Part shown: piece by piece, positions 46,201 through 54,500 of the stretch | Layout of the letters: each line of letters starts with the position of its first letter | Numbering within the stretch: position 1 is the stretch's first letter | Origin: Arbacia lixula | Taxonomy: Eukaryota > Echinodermata > Echinoidea > Arbacioida > Arbaciidae | DNA length: 64,000 bases | Reading direction: 5' to 3' | Assembly (NCBI GenBank): GCA_963669155.1 | Contig: OZ022596.1 | Coordinates: forward strand, 1,896,288 to 1,960,287 | The notes under the pieces: generated by a model | What the model was told of the DNA's origin: nothing | Databases searched by the model: none | The model's input: only the letters and a program-made list of their open reading frames with translations | Position numbers and translations under genes: made by a program

Positions 46201-47076
46201 ATGCAAATTTTACCAAAACTTTCCTTTCATCATATTCACGGAAAGAGAGATATTTTATCAGCGCATGCATTTCACACTTTTTCTTTCTCGTTTTAACTAT
46301 CATAGCACTCCCTCGTACAGAAAATCCTCTACCAAGTCTAGTGCCTTGCCACCAAAAACCAAAAGGTATTCATAAATATTAAAAAAATAAATAAATAAAT
46401 AAATTCAGCAAATTTTTTTAATCATGTTCTTGGAAAAAAGAGAGAATTCTCGTTTCATTATTGACCGTAAATTTTGCAGCAGAAAAGGTTCAGCTCTGTG
46501 GGATTTGTGAGCAATGATGGTGAAATAAACCACAATTGACACATCAACCCTTAACCATCCAGATTAACTGATGGGACCCGTTGCATAAAACTTACTATTA
46601 ATGGCGACTTTGCCATCAATGGTAACTATCATGGTAACATAGCTCAAAAGCCAATCAAATTCAAAGTTTCCACAGAAGTCGCCATTGGTAGCAAAGTTAC
46701 CATCAATGGTAAGTTTTATGCCATGGCTATGCTCTACATGTATGTGCACATGTGGCATCCAGAGAGTAAAGGGTGAATGCATGTGTTTCAGGGTCCTGTT
46801 GCATAAATCTTACCATAAATGGTAACTCTATCATCAATGGTAACTACCATGGTAACATTGCTTGACAGCCAATGAAATTCAAAGTTTCCACAGAAATTGC
46901 CATTGGTAGCAAAGTTACCATCTATGGTTACTTTCAAGCAACAGGGTCCAGGGCCCCATTGCATTAAATTTATGCAACAAGGTCAAGATATTACCTTTCT
47001 CATTTTTAACTGGGATGGCGCCGGCTGTGCTCTGAATAGGCACCCTCTCCAAGCCTTTGCTTCCTCTCCCAGACAT
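34297..47076 (-). CDS. MFAP1: MFAP1, microfibrillar-associated protein 1 (spliceosomal B-complex protein), 10 coding exons
   Basis: Exons: 47076-46995, 45833-45782, 45198-45022, 43967-43604, 42248-42118, 39992-39884, 38790-38621, 37866-37707, 36505-36416, 34488-34297 (stop TGA). All introns have GT..AG borders, phases close, and the product is 508 aa; human MFAP1 is about 440, and the excess lies mostly in the acidic middle part (exon 4). The start ATG is in [20 protein letters not shown], and [18 protein letters not shown] matches the family N-terminus. Family blocks: [55 protein letters not shown] (here [14 protein letters not shown]), [20 protein letters not shown] and [21 protein letters not shown]1 is an essential nuclear protein of the pre-B/B spliceosome that contacts PRP38; the microfibril name is historical. 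The middle is Glu/Asp/Arg-rich coiled-coil-like sequence. It lies head to head with VPS26. Confidence 0.97.
34857..35639. repeat. Element family D (TTAACCCTATATAGCCCGGG), copy 2
   Basis: 783 bp within the last MFAP1 intron. Starts TTAACCCTATATAGCCCGGG, then GGGGGCAAAAACAGCCCCCC. Ends GGGGCTGTTTTTGCCCC, CCCGGGCTAGATAGGGTTAA. The long inverted ends flank a different interior from copies 1 and 3. No transposase frame. Confidence 0.9.
35895..36105 (-). repeat. Inverted partner of 32745-32975
   Basis: Reads TTGCACCCTATAATGAAT, CACAAGAGTCGTACTGCTCAG and GAGTGGAGAAAAGCCAACC, the complement of the unit 3 kb away. Confidence 0.85.
36065..36412 (+). repeat. Intronic tandem repeat, about 95-bp period, abutting MFAP1 exon 9
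   Basis: Units share AACCAGTAATxxACAxAAAT, CCCAT, CAGCATTTTATCTGGC and end next to the exon 9 donor at 36415. The unit ends near 36215 and 36315 weakly resemble the exon 9 donor region. Confidence 0.7.
36585..36945 (+). repeat. Intronic tandem repeat, about 79-bp period
   Basis: Five units of CCTTGAAAATCC, ATTGGCTTACTACACATCTT, CATGxCAATGGTAATGAGAG, TTAACCCTxACATTACCAGG. A stray unit lies at 37190-37245. The 175-codon frame across it is repeat-derived. Confidence 0.9.
37395..37625 (+). repeat. Intronic tandem repeat, about 80-bp period
   Basis: Units share CATACAACCTAATGxCAATAAT, TATCAATAATCAGGxAGATT, GGGTGAxGTGAxGAAATCCA and AATGCA. Confidence 0.85.
37956..38470. repeat. Element family D, copy 3
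   Basis: Starts CTATATAGCCCGGG with ACAAAAACAGCCCCCCC. The interior is collinear with 32084-32602. The right end has decayed (GTGGATGTAATCG where copy 1 has GGGGTTATATAGGG). It lies in the intron between MFAP1 exons 7 and 8. Confidence 0.8.
38800..39180 (+). repeat. Tandem repeat containing two diverged copies of the MFAP1 exon 7 start
   Basis: About 165-bp period. The unit that includes the real exon 7 border (38724-38800) is followed by copies at 38879-38960 and 39044-39100. The first copy keeps the exon start (complement ATGGTTGAATTGGATGC) preceded by an intact CATTCAG acceptor. Units also share AGTACTxGTTCTAACGCTGG and TTATCCTTCCATCTAC. Confidence 0.9.
39278..39829. repeat. 552-bp TIR element (TTAAAGGTGATATTCATAG)
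   Basis: Left end TTAAAGGTGATATTCATAG is the inverted complement of right end CTATGAATATCACCTTTAA. The flanking sequences (GATATTTTGAAAGAT on the left, ACTGTTTCACTC and GTATGTTGATCAATAC on the right) are contiguous at 47211-47305, which acts as an empty-site paralog. No transposase frame. Non-autonomous. Confidence 0.85.
40385..40500 (+). repeat. Diverged copy of the MFAP1 exon 6 start
   Basis: CAGGGCTACAATATGCTTCT, GGATGGTGACCCTGTCTTTC followed by ATAAGAAAACATATG and CCAATTCCAATCTTCTTT repeats exon 6 (39950-39992) and its upstream intron (to 40050). A partial extra unit lies at 40295-40330. The acceptor position has CC in place of the CT of the intact CTAC (AG) border. Confidence 0.85.
40698..41068. 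repeat. MITE family F (TTAAAGGGAGTA), foldback
   Basis: Left TTAAAGGGAGTACATTGTAC, CTGGGAAGGCAAAAA faces right TTTTTGCCTTCCCAGT, ATACTCCCTTTAA. The inner arms CCCTCAAATGATCCACATTT and AAATGTGGATCATTTGAGGG are perfect complements. 371 bp with TTAA-like borders. Intronic in MFAP1. Confidence 0.93.
41490..42085. repeat. Foldback element with iterated TTAGCCCCGTACTAT
   Basis: Ends: ATATGCTTTTCACACTGGCA, AAAATT on the left and AATTTTTGCC, AGTGTGAAAAGCATAT on the right. The left arm repeats TTAGCCCCGTACTAT and CTTTTCACACTGGCA several times. The right end carries TATAGTACGGGGCTAAGG. A poly-C tract lies at 42010-42029. The element ends 32 bp from the donor of MFAP1 exon 5. Confidence 0.9.
42241..42676 (+). 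repeat. Minisatellite spanning the MFAP1 exon 5 acceptor, about 83-bp period
   Basis: Five units, the first including the exon 5 start itself. Each has (C)CCAGCACCTAC (complement of the exon's GTGCTGGG after its CTGTAG acceptor), then GGTCAAAGGTCACAGGTC, AAGGGTCAACCGATATCATT, CACAGCAGCTCAACAAACAC and ATTCATACAGTG. Perfect AGGTCAAAGGTCA (DR1) lies at 42253-42265. Confidence 0.95.
43091..43580. repeat. MITE family C, long copy (about 200-bp arms)
   Basis: Left TAAAGGGGAAGTTCACCCTG pairs with right CAGGGTGAACTTCTCCTTTA. Inner AGGTGCTCTCCCATATGTTG pairs with CAACATATGGGAGAGCACCT. About 490 bp and TA-flanked. The right end lies 23 bp from the donor of MFAP1 exon 4. Confidence 0.95.
44109..44262. 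repeat. MITE family A, complete copy
   Basis: GGGGGGCATTTCATGAAAG, then TGTCAGCAC on the left. GTGCTGACA, then CTTTCATGAAATGCCCCCC on the right. 154 bp. Intronic in MFAP1. Confidence 0.93.
44430..45005 (+). repeat. Two tandem duplications in MFAP1 intron 3
   Basis: First pair at about 44430-44610 (ATAGTCTACATTCATAAT and CTTTCAxGAAAAGTGxAAA shared). Second pair at 44755-44865 and 44888-45003, almost identical through GAAAGTCAGTTTCCAGTTCT and GAGAGGGATGTTCTGAGTTT. Confidence 0.85.
46573..46726. repeat. MITE family B (GTTGCATAAAACTTAC), copy 1
   Basis: Inverted ends: GCATAAAACTTAC on the left and GTAAGTTTTATGCC on the right. The inner ATGGCGACTT pairs with AAGTCGCCAT. Related to 46791-46949. 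Confidence 0.85.
46791..46949. repeat. MITE family B, copy 2
   Basis: Begins GGGTCCTGTTGCATAAATCT and ends CTTTCAAGCAACAGGGTCC. The interior is collinear with copy 1 (GCCAATxAAATTCAAAGTTT, CCACAGAAxTxGCCATTGGT). Lies 45 bp inside the first MFAP1 intron. Confidence 0.85.
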
Positions 47077-48547
47077 AGTGAGTGTGGACTGGTCTCACGA
47101 TTCAAGCGAAAAGTTGTACAGCTTCCAGTCTCTATGTCACAAAAAATGGGCACCTGTCTATTTTGTCTGTAAAGGAAATAAGTGAGCAGATGAGTGGTCA
47201 TGATCATAACAAAAGAGGAACTCAAAAGTACTATGACAAACTTTGATATTTTGAAAGATGTAAGAACTGTTTCACTCTATTCCTTGTATGTTGATCAATA
47301 CTAAAATCTTCACATTTTTTGGCTGAACTTTAACAAAGAATACACTGCAGAAGCAGAGGTAATTAAGCAGAAGTGTGGTTAAAACTGAGATGGCAAAAGG
47401 GGCGTCTAGAGCATTTGTGAATGTCAGTGTCCCATGCAAGAGGATGCTAGTGTCGCACATACCATCAACTGTCATTATGGTCATGACATGTCACCTTGAA
47501 CTTGAACAATCAGAATTCAGCAATGTGTACATATTACGATTTCTGTTATGTGTTTTATTTGAATCCTTGTGAGTATTAACAGCTATCTACAACATATTAT
47601 AGATCTAGATACCACAACATGACAGAAATTGACTAAGAGTGAAGTGACATCAAAATCAAGACAAGAGTTTCAGGACAAGCATGACAAATGTCTTTGAATT
47701 GTGATGGCAGAAACTCAAAGAAATGTGAATGCGGGCAAAGTCGATTGATTCCTCATCATCAGGATCTCAGAAAATAATGATCAATGTTTGACTTTGATTT
47801 ACTTTTTCACATTCCTCAGAACTTTTCCCGATTTTTTGTTTGAAAATATGGCAATTTTTACTCGCTGCCTCGGCATTCTTTCGGAGATATAGGTCAAGAG
47901 AACAAAAACGAAATTTTAATAGAGGAACGTGGTTGTACTTGGGTGCTAATGGCTGCACTTCCAGGCGTTATGTGGGATACGAAAGTGCATTAGCATCCTA
48001 ACTTGACCACATCTGGATCTGGGGCGACTTGGTTGTGGCGAGAGTTGACATACATTGTAAGGGTAGTCCCATACGTTCTATAAAATGCTGGAAAAGCCCA
48101 TTTGAGAGATCACACGAGTTATTACCTAAATATAGCCAAAATCAGACAACGGAGTAAGATGAAGATGAATACAACTTTAGTATATGGAATACATATTTCA
48201 TATTGAATAAATTAGGAAGAATTAATCTTCCAAGTACAATTTAAATGATTATTTTGTACTCACATAACCACAGTTTCTGCTTCAACGTTGATGACAAAAC
48301 TTGACGTAGATGGCGCTATGCAACAAACGAAAAGATCTACAAGAGTGGTAATTATACACATCTCTTCCACACAATAGACCATTTTGTCCCCCTATGATTT
48401 GCAAGAAACTATCACAATCTGCCAATACGTTTCGCGTGACCACTTATATCCACCCATTTTAGCTAGTTGATACTGCTGGAAAGTGAAATATTTAGAGCAA
48501 AAACTCGGACTTCGGTATTTGAAGGAAATTGACATCAATTTAACACG
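47077..48547. promoter_or_regulatory. Shared promoter region of MFAP1 and VPS26
   Basis: 1.47 kb between the two divergent start codons. It must hold both promoters and 5' UTRs unless non-coding first exons lie farther away. No TATA box is obvious. GACGTAGATGGCGC near 48303-48316 is a candidate core element for VPS26. 47211-47305 is a paralog of the flanks of the 39278-39829 element, so part of the region is repeat-derived. Confidence 0.6.
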
Positions 48548-51500
48548 ATGGTGAGTACAAATTATTAATTTCAAGTCAGATGTTGATTGTGGAATTGCCA
48601 TTTTCGTTTGCTTCAATGGTGTTCTTGTGAGTTGAAACAGGTGAATGTGGACTGTCTGTGGTTGTGGATTTGTGTAGATGTGCGGTGGGTTGCAGTGGCC
48701 AGTACATTGCATGTGTATGTTATACAGGCTAGTACAGCTACTTAGTCTTTTTCTGCCAGGCATCGAGAATTAGGAAAACGTGAAATGGATCAGGCCAGAC
48801 AGAGAGAGGGGGAGGGGCTGCAGGACACATGTTTTTTTTGGCCTCATGTGATAGTTATAAAACAAGACTGGGAATGGCTGGTGTGATAATTGATATCAAA
48901 AGACAACATTTGAAATCAATGAGTTAAAATTCATTTTATATTCATGTTGTTGTCTTGTCTTGATTGACCAAAATGAATGAATGCACACAAACGCAGCATA
49001 CATATTTAGCCTCCACTCACTGCAGTATCACGGCATTCTATTTCTAACCTGAAGTCCTTAATTTCTCCATAATCATAAAGAATTATTTGACCACGTTGCT
49101 TGCCATTCTCCCGCCTATCCCTCCACCCAACAAGAATTGACCCCGATCTCCGAATAGCGGAGGCAGGAGGAGAAGAAAAAGAAAATAGTATTAAGGGTAT
49201 TTAAAATAAAATAAGATCATCTGCAAGAATAAACGAGACTGAAGAAGGTTGATCCCCCCGGAAGAAGAACAACAAGAAGGAACCTGTCAATAATTATCCA
49301 ACCAAGCTTGAGCTTGAACTTGAAGTGTAAATTCAGATGGTGAAAAACAGAAATTCTTAGATTCTTGAAAGGGTCATGCGAACTCACAGCATCTGTCTGT
49401 ATGACTTGTCACAGTACCGTTATGGCTGACTATAAAGTATCCAGTCCTACTTGTAGATTTTCTTCATTTTCTCATATATTCTGATGTTTTTGCATCTCGA
49501 GATAGATACCTGTATGTCGACAAATAAGCTTACCTACAAAGAAGGTTGCAAGTGGTGTGCCACATAAAATCACAAGTAGCAAGAACCCTTTTTTGCATTG
49601 GTACATGTGTTCTAGATAAGACTGATTACAATGCATCTTGCCTCTGTTACAATGAGCCTATGTGCTGTAATAGCAGACAGATACAGACCTGTACCCTTAT
49701 TGTCTCAAGTCACACTTTATAGGGCTAATTCTATTGCTGAAACTGAATAATTAGTGGTCTACAAAATTTTAATTTGTCATATCTATACTTGTCTCTTCAT
49801 TTGGGCTTCTGAATGTTTGAATCAAAGTTTGGTGAGGTGAAAGATCCGAAGATCCATTCAACTAGGCGTAGCCGAGTTGAATGGATCTTTTCATCTTTTC
49901 ATCTTTTCATCTTTTCATCTCTCACTGAAATATTCTGTCCATTGTACAAATGAAAAACAGTCATTATTTGTTTCATATGACATCTAAAGTAGATCAAAAC
50001 AAACTCTGCCTTGTATACATTTGTTGATTTAGTGCACCGGCGTACCGTGTCAGAGCTGGCCCTTCAGATTTTTTTTTTCCCCCACACACTGCGCACGCTC
50101 CACCCACTGAATGCTTCCCTCCACTGATTGCGCGTCCCCCAAATTTACCCCTCAGGTGCAGTGAGGGATAAAATTTTGGGGACGCGCGATTAGTGGAGGA
50201 AAGCGCACGCACTGTGCAATAGACAATATTGTATGGATCTAAAATTGCACAATGAATGGATCTAAAACTGCACAGTTGATGACGTCATTGTAAATGGACT
50301 TAATGATTGATATCAAAGAACCAATCAAATGACAGGGATCTATCTATGTGTCATGTAATAATATTTAGATTTCTCTGAATAAATTCTAAACCACTGATGG
50401 ACTAAGATGCTTTGGTATGGTAGCTATAAATCAACCACGCAGAAAAAACTGTCAGCAGACTGACTCACACTGCTGAATCTGCTGACAGTTTTTTTTTTTT
50501 CTGACCCGGGTTGATGGCTTGATACCATCTGTCTAATGTGTTTCTCGCGTCTGTTGCACAGCAGAAGTATTCTGCTCCAGTGCACAAGGTATTATGCGGC
50601 CTTCACGGTATGCAAGCAGAACTTCTCAAAGCACAGTTGATCATGCATGATACATGTTCACTACAGCTCAAAGGAATTGGCATAGGTAAAGGGAAAGGGA
50701 AGAAAGGGGAGGAACCGCAGTTTTTAACCGCGGTACATTTTGTCCAGTTTATCATGAAGCATGATGCTTTAGCCTAAAAAGCATCATGTTTCATGCTGAA
50801 TTGGACAAAATATACCGTGGTTCAAAACTGCGGCTCCTTCCCTTTCCCTTTCCCTATACCAATTCCTTTGAGCTGTAGTGTACATGTAGTTGTTATTGGA
50901 GGCATCTGGCCAAATCATGGCTAAATTGCAGGCATTATTTATCATTTGTTTAACATGGGGTAATTGTTTTCTTTAGTGGCAGAATATATGACATTGACTT
51001 GATATTACTTTACTTTACTTTACTTACTTTACTTTAATCCAACGATGATTGTAGGACTTCGCCTGTTCATCGATCGTAGATTGAAACATTTTCCTTGACT
51101 TATCACGTTAACATGTATGTGGGTCAGGACAGTGTGTAAAATACATACAGCCTATACAGGCTCATAAAGAAGATCATGATTATCAATCCAATATTTGTCA
51201 AGCCTATTTTTGAAGGAGTTCACAGAAGTTGCCGAGACAACACAATCAGGAAGACTATTCCACAAATCAACAACTCTGTTACTGAAGAAATACTTCCTCA
51301 TATCAAGACGAGAGTACTGCTTGTCTAGTTTCAATTTGTGACCTCTAGACGTTCTGTGTGCCAGGTGAAACAGATCGTGTTCAATGTTGTACACTCCGGT
51401 CAAGTACTTAAAAACATCTATCATATCACCCCTCCTACGCCTATGAGCAAGAGTTGGCAGTTTGAGCTTCATGAGGCGCTCACGATATGTCAAATGACTA

Positions 51501-54500
51501 AACCCCGGAATAATCTTAGTTGCACGCCTCTGTACACTCTCCAACTTCCTCTGCTCTCCTATTCTATAGGGTGACCATGCTGCCTGACCATACTCTAAGA
51601 TGGGTCTAACAAGACCCTTAAACAAAAACAACATCGTAGCAGCATCAAGATTCACAAACGTCCTTCTTACGATACCTAAAACTCTGTTAGCTTTCAAGCT
51701 TGCTTGGGAGACTTGATTTTTGAAAGACAGTTTTGAGTCTACTGAAACTCCTAGATCTTTTTCAACATGATATTGTTAATGTTTTAAGATTAAATTGTAT
51801 TTCTTAATCTTAATTTTTGAAAGGAAAACTTGGATCAAACTATTTGGGTTATTTACATCTGAAAAAAGTCATCAACTTTGTTGATGTTTGATTTCCTTTT
51901 TCGCCTACATGGATAATACAGGTGTATGATCTTTAGAAAGATGCCTAATACATTTTATGAATGTGTTCTTTACCATGTATATTGGCTGTTTTATAGCTTC
52001 TTTTGGCTTGGATAGGGAGCTGAAATTAACATTGTCTTGGATAATGCGACCACAATGAAGATGCCAAGCACATGTTAGAAACATTATTTATATTATATTT
52101 GGTTGTTTCAGAGCTTCTTTGGGCTTGGGTTTCCATAATCCCTTATGGCTTCTGCTACAAAAAAGGATGCCTAATACATGTTATTAATGTGATCATGAAA
52201 GTCAATCTGGTCAGGGAGCTGCGGTACTTCGAGAGAGGTATGAAAGAAGCGATTTACATCCGGGTGTTCAACCCTTCTCTCAATAGGGACGGAGGGCGAT
52301 ACCAGCTACCAAGTGTTTACGATCCGATTATCGATCTCTATGTCACCAGGTCGAATCGGGTCACTTCGGTCATCGCTGAGGAAGGCTGCAGTTAGCAGCC
52401 AAAAATTTCAAAGTAATTCTTTGATTTTTTTTTTCTTGTGTTGAGATCAAAAGTTTTAACTTCATGTTATGTTATTAATGTGTTCTTGATTTTATATTTG
52501 GGCTGTTTCAGAGCTTCTTCGGGCTAGGCCAGGGAGCTGAAATAGACATTGTCTTGGATGATGCGGCCACCAGAAAGCAGGCGGAGATCAAGACAGACGA
52601 TGGGCGGAAGGAGAAACTCTACCTCTTCTACGACGGAGAGAGTCTCACAGGAAGGGTAAGGGGGTCAAAGGTCAAATTATATTGCATTCTGTCTGTAAAG
52701 CATATCATACGTTTAGTTTATAGGCTTTGGAGTGCAGAGACACACCTGAGTCTGTTAACAGCTATGTCTGGTAATACAGACTACTCCCTACTCCCACTCT
52801 CAGGCCTGGCCTCATGAAGAGGTGAGGGAGACGAAAGGCCTGGGGGGGGGGGGGGGGGAAGGGGGGTGGGGTAGGGGGGTGTTTCACCAAGCTGTTTGTA
52901 AGCTATGAACGAATCTATGTATGACTGGTGATCCCTTCTTGTACTAAATGCGATACCACACACTGTTCCTGTTTGAACATATTGGGAGTTGATTTCCAAT
53001 TATCCTAATAACATTTGAAAAATCATAAGCTTTGTATTCAGACACTTGTTAACAACAAGAATATTCATTAATAAACATCAGATTTGAACTTTAAGCTGAT
53101 GGGAGTCAAAATCATTGAGAAAGTGATTTAGCACAAGAAGGGGTAACCAGTCGTACGTAAAGTCGTTCATAGCTTACGAACAGCTTGGTGAAACACCCTC
53201 CAGGCCAGCAGGTGGGATTAGGGCGTAGTCTCGTCTGTGTTATCAAACTCGGTTGTGTCCATGCACTCCACAGCTTAGTTACTAGGCTGATCATACATAC
53301 AGTTTTTTTTTTAAATGAGATTTTTCATTGAAAATAGGAAAACAAAACTTTGGGGATGTTGATAAAAGGTTAAAAGAGAATATGGCCTATTATATTGTTT
53401 TCAGTGTCGGCTTTATTGATATTCAGACACAATGTTTAAATTAATTTGTGGGGGCTTTTTGCAAACAAACAAATGTGGCCTATATCAACTCTGACAAAAG
53501 TAAGCATGTGACAAAAGGAAGCAAGTGACAAATCACTCAAACCTGGGTTATTGGTACTCTTAAATTGTACCCAGCATTCCCTACATACAGGCAAAATCTG
53601 GCCAAGAAATGTTTATCTTGCTGCAAGATATTCAATCTAACATGATGTGGTTTGTACTGATGCCAATGCAAGTGGCAGACACATTTTGCTCATTTACAAG
53701 AGAAGTCTCTTTTGTTAGTTGCTTCCCTTTGTCAGAGTAAGGCAGTATGACTATGCCGGGTTTCACTGTATAACCATGATAGCTGTACTCTGCAATTCTA
53801 TGCTCATTGATTTAGATTTACTGACAAACTGACGGGGTTTTGTCATCAAGCTTAGTTGAGATAGAAAGAGAGGACGATGCATGTAGAAGAAGCCACATTG
53901 AAAAAGTAGGTGGAAAATCGACAGAGTGTTCAAAAAACATATTTTTTTATTTTCTGTCTCGGCCTTGTAGGTGAACGTCACACTGAAAGGCCGAAAGTTG
54001 GAGCATCAAGGAATCCGAATTGAGTTCGTCGGTCAGATAGGTGAGTTTGTTAAAGGGAAAAGTCCACCCTGAACTTAAGTTGATTTTAATCAAAGCAGAA
54101 ACATGAAAGAAACATATAAGTGAATGTTTGATGAAAATCTGTCAAAGGGTATGAAAGTTACGATTTCTTTAAGTGTGACATCACGTACGAGATGTGCTCC
54201 CATTATGTTGTGTATTAATTTTTATTTAAATATTTTCTCAAAAGGATATGTATCATTTTACCTGTGCATTTGATTAGATACACGTTTTTACACACATACC
54301 CCTCTGAAAAAGATGTATTTCTTCACTTCGCACATGACATCACCAAATCAAAATTGTAAAAGTTCATAGCTTTCTTATCCTTTAACAGAGTATTGTCAAA
54401 CCTTCTCGTACATCGATGGTGAATGTCCATATAGACTAGAGGTTCATTTACATTGCCAATCTTCAACAATACATGTATACCCCACATCCCTCCATTCAGA

